Below are positions 55,146 through 62,507 of a DNA stretch of 64,000 bases, piece after piece. A program made the translations under genes and the position numbers. A model generated the notes under the pieces. That model saw only the letters and a list, made by a program, of their open reading frames with translations, did no database searches and had not been told where the DNA came from. Within the stretch, counting starts at the first letter, position 1; every line of letters begins with the position of its first letter. Origin of the DNA: Microbacteriaceae bacterium (GTDB lineage Bacteria > Actinomycetota > Actinomycetes > Actinomycetales > Microbacteriaceae); assembly GCA_025465095.1 (NCBI GenBank), contig JAODME010000013.1:124001-188000 (forward strand). Direction: 5' to 3'.

Positions 55146-56636
55146 TCAGTGGCCGGCGACGTACTCCGAAGGCAGCGACTCGTTTTCCGCCGGACGCCGA
55201 ATAAAGAACGCCGCAGGAATCGCGAAGAGCGAGACGATCGCCCCGTAGGTGAACGCGGCCTGTATCCCCGTGGCATCCGCCACAACATTCGAAGCCCCAC
55301 TGTTCGTGGAGGTTGCCGCCACCGAGACCATCACCGTCACGAAGAGGGCGGTGCCCGCCGCCGCCGCGACCTGCTGCACCGTTCCCACGATCGCGCTACC
55401 GTGCGAGTACAACGATCGCGGCAGCGAGGCGAGACCCGAGGTGAACAGCGGCGTGAACAACAGTGCCAGACCGACGCTCAACGACAGGTGTACGGCCAGC
55501 ACCAGCCAGAACGAAGAGTTCTCCTCGAGCAGCGTCATCGACCAGAAGGTCGCGCTCACAAGGATCGAGCCGGTGACCAGCAGACCGGTCGGACCGAAGT
55601 GATCGTAGGCGCGCCCAACGAAAGGGGCGAGCAACCCCATGGCGAGACCACCCGGAAGCAGCAGCAGCCCGGTCTCCAGGGCGTCGAGCCCGAGCACGGT
55701 CTGCATGTAGATCGGTAGCAGGATGATGGTGCCGAAGAGCGCCATCATGCTGATGGCGAGCATCCCGATAGTGAACGTGAACGTGCGGGAGGCGAAGGTG
55801 CGCAAATCCAGCAGGGCGGCATCCTTCCTCTGCAGGCGCAGTTGACGGAGGATGAACGCGGCGAGCGCGACAACGCCGATGCTCAGGGAGATCCATGGGG
55901 ACGTCATCGACATGGCGCTGGCCTCGCCGAAGGTGCTGAGGCCGTAGACGAGGCCGCCGAAGCCGAGGGCGGAGAGAAGCACCGAGAGCACGTCGACGCC
56001 GGTGCGACGCGGGGTGGTCACGTTCTGCACGCGCGCGGCGCCGAGCGCGAGCGAGGCGAGAGCGATCGGCAGCACCAGGAGAAACATCCAGCGCCAGTCG
56101 AGCACGCTGAGGATCAGACCGGAGATGGTCGGCCCGATCGCCGGGGCAACCGAGATGACGACGGAGATGTTGCCCATCGTCCGGCCGCGCGAGGCGGGCG
56201 GAACGAGCGTCATGACGGTGGTCATGAGCAGTGGCATCATGATGGCGGTGCCGGTTGCCTGCACGACTCGGCCCGCGAGCAGGACCTCGAAGTCCGGAGC
56301 AACGGCGGCAATGAGCGTTCCCGTGCTGAAAAGCGTCATGGCGGCGATGAACACGGGACGGGTGTTGAACCTCTGCAGCAGGAATCCGGTGATCGGAATC
56401 ACCACGGCCATCGTCAGCATGAACGCCGTCGTCAACCACTGGGCGGCGCTCGCCGTGATGCTGAGATCTGCCATGAGGTGTGGCAGGGCCACTCCCATGA
56501 TCGTCTCGTTCAATATGACGACGAACGCAGAGATCAAGAGGAGCCGGATGACGAGTCGGTTGCGCTTGTCGAGCGTTTCCTGCGCCGTCCGAATGCCGGT
56601 ACCGTCGGCCAGAGTCAGCGGGGCTGTTTCAGTCAT
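55146..56636 (-). CDS. EmrB/QacA-type (DHA2) MFS drug exporter
   Basis: A 496-residue permease with 14 predicted helices. VVILNETIMGVALPHLM and AAQWLTTAFMLTMAVVIPITGFL are the first two helices; RVVQATGTAIMMPLL contains the motif region at helix 4, and ISVAPAIGPTISGLIL is the antiporter motif C. Family members export antiseptics, dyes and antibiotics by proton antiport. No MarR/TetR gene is adjacent; the ArsR gene further on is linked to a different partner. ATG at 56636. Confidence 0.94.
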   Translation of the reverse strand: MTETAPLTLADGTGIRTAQETLDKRNRLVIRLLLISAFVVILNETIMGVALPHLMADLSITASAAQWLTTAFMLTMAVVIPITGFLLQRFNTRPVFIAAMTLFSTGTLIAAVAPDFEVLLAGRVVQATGTAIMMPLLMTTVMTLVPPASRGRTMGNISVVISVAPAIGPTISGLILSVLDWRWMFLLVLPIALASLALGAARVQNVTTPRRTGVDVLSVLLSALGFGGLVYGLSTFGEASAMSMTSPWISLSIGVVALAAFILRQLRLQRKDAALLDLRTFASRTFTFTIGMLAISMMALFGTIILLPIYMQTVLGLDALETGLLLLPGGLAMGLLAPFVGRAYDHFGPTGLLVTGSILVSATFWSMTLLEENSSFWLVLAVHLSLSVGLALLFTPLFTSGLASLPRSLYSHGSAIVGTVQQVAAAAGTALFVTVMVSVAATSTNSGASNVVADATGIQAAFTYGAIVSLFAIPAAFFIRRPAENESLPSEYVAGH

Positions 56637-56777
56637 GGATACCTGTCGTGAGGCCGAGGCGGAGGGAACGGCTCCGCTTCCGGGCGCTCAGAAAGCACAG
56701 CGGGAATGGACTGCCCGCTATTCCCGCTCCGGCGCACGATTCTGACCGGTGGCTGCCCGGAACCCACGGGTGGGGCC

Positions 56778-57116
56778 TCAGCGGGGTTGAGCCGGGTTCG
56801 TCGGCACTCCCTGTGATGGCGGATTGATCGGGGGCCCGGATGTCGCCGGCGAAACCTTCGACCCACGCTCACTCGAACTGACTTCCGGCGTGCGTTCTGG
56901 GATTGCCTCTCCAACCGTCGCGCCCTTGCGCACAGCCTCAAGCCGCGCTTCGATCAACACGGTGACGGGCAGACGGTTGCCGTGCTCTCTCTCGTAGGCC
57001 AGAAGCTCGCCGAGTGACTGCTCGTCGAGCGCGGTGATGCGGGACGACAATGCCGCGAGGGGCACATGGTCGTAGTCGGGCAGCGGAAGCTCATCACGGT
57101 TCGGGGATTCGTTCAT
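56778..57116 (-). CDS. Conserved hypothetical protein (DUF8129-like)
   Basis: A 112-residue acidic protein. Residues 10-66 (LPLPDYDHVPLAALSSRITALDEQ split over two lines of helix, then LGELLAYEREHGNRLPVTVLIEARL) form a conserved helical module known from many Actinobacteria; the DUF number is from memory. The C-terminal 45 residues are disordered, Pro/Ser/Gly-rich. Without signal peptide or membrane segment. ATG 57116 has GAGGAGAAGCGGCG just upstream, a good ribosome binding site. Confidence 0.75.
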   Translation of the reverse strand: MNESPNRDELPLPDYDHVPLAALSSRITALDEQSLGELLAYEREHGNRLPVTVLIEARLEAVRKGATVGEAIPERTPEVSSSERGSKVSPATSGPPINPPSQGVPTNPAQPR

Positions 57117-57200
57117 CGCCGCTTCTCCTCGGAATGTCGCGTGTTCGAGGTTCCACGCTAATCGCGCGCGCCGCGGCCCTCAAGGGGGCGGTTCACCTCA

Positions 57201-57229
57201 TTGACCAGCCCCGCAGGCAGTCCTATGCT
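57201..57229 (+). promoter_or_regulatory. Promoter of arsR-SRPBCC operon
   Basis: TTGACC (57201-57206), 17-base spacer, TATGCT (57224-57229): the closest match to a consensus sigma-70 promoter in the window. Transcription should start near 57236, inside the inverted repeat that follows. Confidence 0.7.
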
Positions 57230-57235
57230 CGACTC

Positions 57236-57253
57236 ATCAACTTTCGAGTTGAT
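57236..57253 (+). promoter_or_regulatory. Probable ArsR operator
   Basis: ATCAACT-TTCG-AGTTGAT, a perfect 7-bp inverted repeat covering the predicted transcription start. ArsR-type repressors bind such imperfect or perfect dyads near their own promoters, so autoregulation is likely. Confidence 0.65.
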
Positions 57254-57267
57254 CACGCGATGGGTTG

Positions 57268-57621
57268 ATGATGACCGACGAGAGTGACGCTCAAGCTCGC
57301 CTTGATCGCGCGTTCCTCGCCCTCGCGGACCCCGTGCGGCGGAAGCTGATCGCGCGTCTGTCCCGCGGTTCCGCCACGGTGAACGAGCTCGCCGCGCCGT
57401 TCGAGATGACGAAGCAGGGAATCTCGAAGCACATCCAGGTACTCGAAAGCGCTGGTCTCATTACCCGGACACGGGACGGCCAGCGCCGGCCGTGCCATCT
57501 CGACGCCGCGGCGCTCGAAACGCTCACCACCTGGATCGACACCTATCGCCTCAACGCCGAGCGGCAATTCCGTCGCCTTGACGCAGTGCTGCAAAAGCAG
57601 CAGCAGAACCAGAAGGAGTAG
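57268..57621 (+). CDS. ArsR-family transcriptional regulator
   Basis: A 117-residue winged-helix repressor. The helix-turn-helix is at residues 25-62: LADPVRRKLIARLSRGSATVNEL, then FEMTKQGISKHIQVLESAGLI. A GQRRPCHL wing and a Gln-rich tail (LQKQQQNQ) follow. No metal-binding Cys cluster (CxCxxC) of classical ArsR is seen; it fits the sub-group paired with SRPBCC proteins. ATG 57268 or 57271 both work. The SRPBCC gene starts 11 bases after its stop. Confidence 0.92.
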   Translation: MMTDESDAQARLDRAFLALADPVRRKLIARLSRGSATVNELAAPFEMTKQGISKHIQVLESAGLITRTRDGQRRPCHLDAAALETLTTWIDTYRLNAERQFRRLDAVLQKQQQNQKE

Positions 57622-57632
57622 GAGAAGGAACA

Positions 57633-58109
57633 ATGACAAATCCGACCTCGATCACCGTACCTGACGGCGTTCCCTTCATCGACATGGTGCGCGAATTCGA
57701 TGCCCCGCGTGCCGAGGTATACCGCGCGTACACCGAGCCGGCGCTCGTCACGCAGTGGCTCGGTCCCCACGGTTACGCGATGACCATAACGGAGTACGAC
57801 GTTCGTTCCGGCGGTTCGTGGGCTTTCAGCCACCTTGACCCCGACGGCAACTCATGGGGATTCCACGGCACGTTTCACAGTGTCGACCCGAACGAGAGCA
57901 TCGTGCAGACTTTCGAGTTCGAAGGGATGCCCGGCCATGTGAGCCTCGAGTCCGTGCGCTTCGAAGATCTCGACGGCCGCACGAGGGTCGTCGCCCACGC
58001 GGCCTACCAGTCCGTCGAGGCTCGTGACGCGATGGCAGCGGGCGGCATGGAGAAAGGCGTCAGGGAGGGGTACGAGCGCCTCGACGCGCTGCTCGCCGTG
58101 ACAACGTGA
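57633..58109 (+). CDS. SRPBCC/AHSA1 family protein
   Basis: A 158-residue START/Bet v1-like fold. The pattern MVREFDAPRAEVYRAYTEPALVTQWLGP is the typical AHSA1 N terminus, then WAFSHLDPDGNSWGFHGTF and a C-terminal helix GGMEKGVREGYERLDALL. These proteins bind hydrophobic ligands; the ligand is unknown. It is co-transcribed with arsR (11-base gap containing AGGAGAAGGAAC), so its abundance probably follows the repressor's inducer. Confidence 0.93.
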   Translation: MTNPTSITVPDGVPFIDMVREFDAPRAEVYRAYTEPALVTQWLGPHGYAMTITEYDVRSGGSWAFSHLDPDGNSWGFHGTFHSVDPNESIVQTFEFEGMPGHVSLESVRFEDLDGRTRVVAHAAYQSVEARDAMAAGGMEKGVREGYERLDALLAVTT

Positions 58110-58200
58110 ATCAACCGCGAGCCGGCGCCGGGCGACGGGCGGGGACATTTCCTTGCGTGCGGCCTTACAACCCACCGAGCACAGGGATAGGGTCGATTCC

Positions 58201-58560
58201 ATGTCGAACCTGGTGGAACGAATTGCTGAATCCATGAGCTCTCTCGGCGTGAGGCGCGCCTATGGCGAGCCCGTGACGATCGGTGGCGCGGAGTTGATTC
58301 CCGTCGCGTTGGTGTACTTCGGGTTCGGGGGAGGCAAGGGCGAGAGCGAGGGCAGCGAAGGAGGAGACGACAAGCAGCCCGCCGGCAGCGGCGAGGGAGG
58401 CGGGGGAGGGGGAGCGAGCATCCCCATCGGCGCCTATGTGACCGGATTCGACGGCCCAACCTTCAAACCGAACCCGATCGCCCTGCTCATCGTGTCGATT
58501 CCGGTGTTGTGGGTGGGCGGACACTCGTTCGCGCGCGTTATCCGCGCGCTCAAGAAATAG
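58201..58560 (+). CDS. GerW (YtfJ) family protein
   Basis: A 119-residue protein of the GerW/YtfJ family. The conserved core has VRRAYGEPVTIGGAELIPVALVYFGFGGG, a Gly/Glu/Ser-rich low-complexity segment (about 44-75), then ASIPIGAYVTGFDGPTF and a C-terminal hydrophobic segment (about 93-110). In Bacillus, YtfJ is a spore protein needed for germination; in this presumably non-sporulating group the role is unknown. TAGGGT at 58188-58193, 7 bases before the ATG, suggests leaderless transcription. Confidence 0.9.
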   Translation: MSNLVERIAESMSSLGVRRAYGEPVTIGGAELIPVALVYFGFGGGKGESEGSEGGDDKQPAGSGEGGGGGGASIPIGAYVTGFDGPTFKPNPIALLIVSIPVLWVGGHSFARVIRALKK

Positions 58561-58600
58561 ACGCGGAACAGGCGCTCGACCCACCGCCGGAGCCAGGACC

Positions 58601-59005
58601 GTGGCGACCTCGCTTCCGCGCATCAGCCTCATACGCTCGCCCGACTCGCTGCGGAAAGATCGGGATGAGAGTCGATGGCGGATGTTCCAGGTCGTCGATC
58701 CTGAACGGCGAGAGATCGTCGGTTCGGCCGGCTACAAGCGACTCTCCGGCCAGCGCGTCATCGAGATCGGTTTTCAGGTAACTCCCGCTCATCGCAGGAG
58801 AGGTTACGCGACGGCTGCCGCGCGCGAACTCATCGCCCGCGTATTCGCGGAGGAGGATATCGACGCGATCGAAGCGGAGTCCCTCGCCGCCGAAAACGCC
58901 TCGGTGCGAATACTGCGAGCCTGCGGATTCACGAGAGCCGGCGAGGCTCACGCGGCGGACGGAGCCCAACTGTGGCGCTGGCGGCTCGAACGTCGCCTCG
59001 ACTGA
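58601..59005 (+). CDS. GNAT family N-acetyltransferase
   Basis: A 134-residue GNAT domain. The acetyl-CoA pyrophosphate loop V-T-P-A-H-R-R-R-G-Y-A-T-A is motif A (near 61-73), and AENASVRILRACGFTRAGE is motif B, typical of RimJ/RimL-like enzymes. The protein is short and its substrate unknown. GTG 58601 is the first start; the internal N terminus SLPRISLIRS is plausible. A 12-bp hairpin downstream terminates it. Confidence 0.88.
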   Translation: MATSLPRISLIRSPDSLRKDRDESRWRMFQVVDPERREIVGSAGYKRLSGQRVIEIGFQVTPAHRRRGYATAAARELIARVFAEEDIDAIEAESLAAENASVRILRACGFTRAGEAHAADGAQLWRWRLERRLD

Positions 59006-59020
59006 CGGTGGTGAACGAAA

Positions 59021-59047
59021 GGAGCCGGACCCGTTGGGTCCGGCTCC
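59021..59047. terminator. Bidirectional hairpin between GNAT and small basic gene
   Basis: GGAGCCGGACCC (59021-59032), loop GTT, GGGTCCGGCTCC (59036-59047): 12 perfect pairs. There is no long T run on either side. It sits between two convergent genes and could serve both. Confidence 0.65.
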
Positions 59048-59066
59048 CGAAGCACGGCAGAGCCGC

Positions 59067-59180
59067 TTAGGCGCTGTTGCTCTTTGTGGATGACTTGGCC
59101 TTCTTGTCGGCGCGCTTCTCCTTGAGAGACTTTGCTGCGACGGTCTTGCCGCTGCTCTTCTTAGGTGATTTGTCTGCCAT
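59067..59180 (-). CDS. 37-residue highly basic small protein
   Basis: Product begins MADKSPKKSSGKTVAAKSLK and continues with EKRADKKAKSSTKSNSA; 11 of 37 residues are Lys. ATG at 59180 has GGGAGGGATGCCTT in front, a strong ribosome binding site, and the frame ends at TAA just before a terminator hairpin. Similar very small Lys-rich proteins are conserved in Actinobacteria; nucleic-acid binding is plausible but unproven. Its size means automatic calls may miss it. Confidence 0.75.
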   Translation of the reverse strand: MADKSPKKSSGKTVAAKSLKEKRADKKAKSSTKSNSA

Positions 59181-59720
59181 AAGGCATCCCTCCCTCGGAA
59201 GCTCGAACGGCTTCAATCAGCTGAGACTACGCCTCTTCGACCGGGTTGGGGTACATCCCTTTCTCAGAATCGACTCGACCAGGTGTACCAGGACGCCTCC
59301 GGCACCTCGTTCAAAAGCACGACTGGCCCACCTCGCGCCTCTTGTACGGAAGTGGGTCATAAGACTGTGCGTGCGCAGATTCCGCCAGAAGATGTCGAGT
59401 CCCACCGACTACGCGGATGCCCGAGCGCCGGTCAATTCGAACACCTTGGGTGCGGTCTCTAGTCGTCCTCGACGATCCGCAGTTTCGCCGCGGTGACTCG
59501 CACCGCAACCTCGCCACGTCGACGTTCGGTGAGACTCTCGCGCTTGTCGTGCAGCAGTTCGGAGATAGAAATTCGCGAAACACCAGCTGGATTGCGGGCA
59601 CGTTGAGCGTGTTGCAGACGAGCGGCTGAGACACCTTGCCGACGAACCCTGCTGCGGAGGCCCGGTCGACGCGCACGTCACGGATCTCGGCAGATCCAGC
59701 GGGCGACGAGTCGGAGGCAG
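59181..59720. other. 540-base region without a convincing gene
   Basis: Upstream of the small basic gene and downstream of the flavin reductase gene, both on the minus strand. A minus-strand frame of 149 codons (59311-59760) spans it and overlaps the flavin reductase end; it has no ribosome binding site or recognisable domain. Base composition is lower in G+C than the flanks around 59540-59600. It may contain a decayed gene; I see no RNA gene. Confidence 0.5.
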
Positions 59721-60290
59721 TCAGCCGACCAACGCGGAGTGCTCGTCCAGGCGGTGCCATGTTCGGTTGTGGTACACCAGCGGGGCGGATTCCTTGCCGC
59801 CGTCCGTGACCACGGCCTCCAGGGCATGGACGACGACCACCGTGGAGTCGCCCGCCGTCAACTGGTCGATCACGCGCCCGCGAATCCAGGAATGCGCGCT
59901 CGGGAAGTAGGGCTCACCGGTGGGAAGCCGCGACCACAGGGAGGTGTCGGCGAACCGGTCGACCCCGCTCGTGGCGCAGAGCTTCGCGATGTGCACCTGC
60001 TCGGAGCCGAGCAGGTGCACTACGAGGGTATCGGCGCGCCGGATGACCGGCGTGCTCGAGGACTGGCCAGACAGCGAGAAGACCAGGAGCGGTGGCTCCG
60101 CGCTGATCGACGACACCGAGGTGGCGGTTAGCCCGACCGGACCGTCGCCCGCGTCGGCCGTGATGACGGCGACCCCCGCTGGATGATTGCGGAAGGCGCC
60201 CTTGAAGGCATCCGGGCCCAGGCCGGCGAAATGACGACGCTCGGCGTCGTCGGTGTCGGAGGCCGAGCGAAGCATCTGGTTCGTCGACAT
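59721..60290 (-). CDS. Flavin reductase family protein
   Basis: A 189-residue FMN-binding split-barrel reductase. The pattern FKGAFRNHPAGVAVITADAGDGPVGLTATSVSSISAEPPLLVFSL (residues about 29-73, split) is the family hallmark, followed by VHLLGSEQVHIAKLCA and GDSTVVVVHALEAV. It supplies reduced FMN. It is divergent from the flavin monooxygenase gene across 138 bases, a typical two-component oxygenase pair. Start ATG 60290; the upstream open frame continues far but in antisense to the monooxygenase. Confidence 0.92.
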   Translation of the reverse strand: MSTNQMLRSASDTDDAERRHFAGLGPDAFKGAFRNHPAGVAVITADAGDGPVGLTATSVSSISAEPPLLVFSLSGQSSSTPVIRRADTLVVHLLGSEQVHIAKLCATSGVDRFADTSLWSRLPTGEPYFPSAHSWIRGRVIDQLTAGDSTVVVVHALEAVVTDGGKESAPLVYHNRTWHRLDEHSALVG

Positions 60291-60428
60291 GAAGCTCCAA
60301 TCGGAAGGCGGATGTTGTCGTGGGTCAAGGTTGGTGCCCCGTGCGCGATTGCGCGAGCATATTGCGGAGTGTGACCTTATGTTTCGCCAGGCCGCGCAAT
60401 CCGGGACGCTCGCCCGCACGATGGAAGC

Positions 60429-61811
60429 ATGCCCAGAGAGATCCGCTTCAACGCCTTCGACATGAACTGCGTCGCTCACCAGTCGTCCGGGATGTGGCGT
60501 CACCCCGACGACCAGTCGTACCGCTACAAGGAACTGAGCTACTGGACCGAGCTCGCGAAGCTCCTTGAACGGGGCAACTTCGACGGCATCTTCATCGCGG
60601 ATGTGCTCGGCACGTACGACGTGTACGGCGGCTCGAACGAGGCCGCGATCAGGCACGGCGCGCAGGTGCCGGTGAACGACCCCGTGCTGCTCATCTCGGC
60701 AATGGCGGCGGTGACGAATAATCTCGGATTCGGGGTGACCGCAGGCACGGCCTATGAGCATCCGTACCCCTTCGCCCGGCGTATGTCCACGCTCGACCAC
60801 CTCACCAACGGTCGGGTCGGCTGGAACGTCGTGACCGGATACCTGCCGTCCGCGGCCCGAAACATGGGCGCCGATGACCAGTTGGAACACGACGACCGCT
60901 ACGACCATGCGGACGAATATCTCGAGGTGCTCTACAAGCTGTGGGAGGGCTCGTGGGAAGACGATGCCGTGGTCCGCGACCGCGAGTCTGGGGTGTTCAC
61001 CGACCCGAGCAAGGTCCACGAGATCGGACACAGAGGCAAGCACTTCACCGTTCCTGGGATCCACCTCTCCGAGCCGTCGCCGCAGCGCACGCCGGTGATC
61101 TACCAGGCGGGGGCGTCGCCCCGCGGCATCGAGTTTGCGGCCGGGAATGCCGAGGCGATCTTCGTCGCAGCATCGACGAAGGCGGGCCTCAAGGCGACCG
61201 TGAGCAAGATCCGCGACGCCCTCGAAGCGGCGGGACGCGACCGTCACTCCGCCCGCATCTACACACTGCTCACCATCATCACGGACGAGACGCCGGAGAA
61301 GGCACGCGCTAAGTACGAGGACTATCAGAAGTACGCGAGCGAGGAGGGGGCGCTCGTGTTCATGTCGGGTTGGATGGGCATCGACCTGTCGAAGTACGGT
61401 CTCGACGAGCCGATCGGCAACGTGAAGAGCAACGCGATCCAGTCGGTTGTCGCGAACTATCAGGAGGCGAACGAGGACGGCAGTGAGTGGACCGTGCGCG
61501 ACATCGCCCGGCTCGGCGCAATCGGGGGGCTAGGCCCATTCATCGTCGGCTCCGGTGCAGAGATCGCCGACACTTTGCAGGAGTGGGTGGAGGAGACGGA
61601 TGTCGACGGCTTCAACCTTGCGTACGCGATCACGCCCGGCACGTTCGAGGACGTCGTGGAGTTCGTGATTCCGGAGTTGCGCAAGCGCGGCGCCTACCCG
61701 GAGGCCTACGTGGAGGGCACGTTGCGGAACAAGCTGCACGGCAGGGGCGACCGCCTGCCCGAGGAGCACAAGGGTGCGGGCTACAAGGTGGGGGTGCCGG
61801 CGCTTAAGTAG
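60429..61811 (+). CDS. NtaA/DmoA-type FMNH2-dependent monooxygenase
   Basis: A 460-residue luciferase-like monooxygenase of the NtaA/SnaA/DszA branch. Motifs: REIRFNAFDMNCVAHQSSGMW, FDGIFIADVLGTYDVYGG, VTAGTAYEHPYPFARRMSTLDHL split near 98-120, GRVGWNVVTGYLPSAARNMG, YQAGASPRGIEFAAGNAEAIFV, and DGFNLAYAITPGTFEDV. It uses FMNH2 from a separate reductase, probably the divergent one. Substrates in this group include nitrilotriacetate, dimethyl sulfide and dibenzothiophene sulfone; none can be chosen here. Confidence 0.93.
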   Translation: MPREIRFNAFDMNCVAHQSSGMWRHPDDQSYRYKELSYWTELAKLLERGNFDGIFIADVLGTYDVYGGSNEAAIRHGAQVPVNDPVLLISAMAAVTNNLGFGVTAGTAYEHPYPFARRMSTLDHLTNGRVGWNVVTGYLPSAARNMGADDQLEHDDRYDHADEYLEVLYKLWEGSWEDDAVVRDRESGVFTDPSKVHEIGHRGKHFTVPGIHLSEPSPQRTPVIYQAGASPRGIEFAAGNAEAIFVAASTKAGLKATVSKIRDALEAAGRDRHSARIYTLLTIITDETPEKARAKYEDYQKYASEEGALVFMSGWMGIDLSKYGLDEPIGNVKSNAIQSVVANYQEANEDGSEWTVRDIARLGAIGGLGPFIVGSGAEIADTLQEWVEETDVDGFNLAYAITPGTFEDVVEFVIPELRKRGAYPEAYVEGTLRNKLHGRGDRLPEEHKGAGYKVGVPALK

Positions 61812-61841
61812 CGACGGCGCAATCACCGTGCTGAACCGCGG

Positions 61842-62336
61842 CTACGCCGCGTTCGCCACCCCCGCGGTGAACGCGATGACCCGGCTGAGCAGGCCCTCCG
61901 CGCGCGCGGCAATGACAGCCGCGGGATCGGGCTGTTCGGCCGACGGGGGTGGGATGATACGGATGAGCAGCGAGCACGCGAGATCGGCACAGATGTAGGT
62001 ACCGATCGTGTTGCCGTCACGTCCCGCCTGCCCGGCCCGGGGAGCTGTGAACAGGCGCACCTGGTCGGCGGGCTGCGGGGTGCGACACAGGGAGCACATT
62101 GCGGAGATTCCAGGCGAAAGCCGGTTCCCCGCAGCACGCAACACGATGCCGATCGGCTCCTCATCGACCCAGTGCACGAGATAGCCGCGCAGCGGCGCCC
62201 TCGCGTCGCGCCAGCCCAGGTACTCCCGGCTGTCCCACAGCACCTCGTGCAAACCGGGCAGCGGCATCCTGTCGATCTCTCCGTGCGAAGCGTTGACGAT
62301 GCATTCACGGATGTCGGTGGCGCTGAGCGGCTTCAC
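61842..62336 (-). CDS. FBP-domain protein (FusB-like, EF-G-binding)
   Basis: A 164-residue protein with the FBP treble-clef zinc site: Cys-x2-Cys in MCSLCRTPQPADQVRLF and a second pair in ICADLACSLLIR. Proteins with this domain (FusB/FusC, FBP) bind elongation factor G and can rescue it from fusidic acid. In Actinobacteria such genes are common and their role is less clear. Start ATG 62336, GAGGAGAACGTGAAG overlapping it. The gene is convergent with the monooxygenase gene. Confidence 0.88.
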   Translation of the reverse strand: MKPLSATDIRECIVNASHGEIDRMPLPGLHEVLWDSREYLGWRDARAPLRGYLVHWVDEEPIGIVLRAAGNRLSPGISAMCSLCRTPQPADQVRLFTAPRAGQAGRDGNTIGTYICADLACSLLIRIIPPPSAEQPDPAAVIAARAEGLLSRVIAFTAGVANAA

Positions 62337-62507
62337 GTTCTCCTCGCGGGGGTGACGGTTCTTTCAGCGTACTCGCGCCGGACTCGTGCGAAAAGGCGAT
62401 CCGGGGGTCGAGCCGCCCCGGAAGCGGAGGCCGTGGCCAGCGGCCGCGGTCGACCATGTTGAGCAGTCGCGCGAGCGTGCCGCGGGTCGGCTGAGCACGG
62501 CGGGAGG

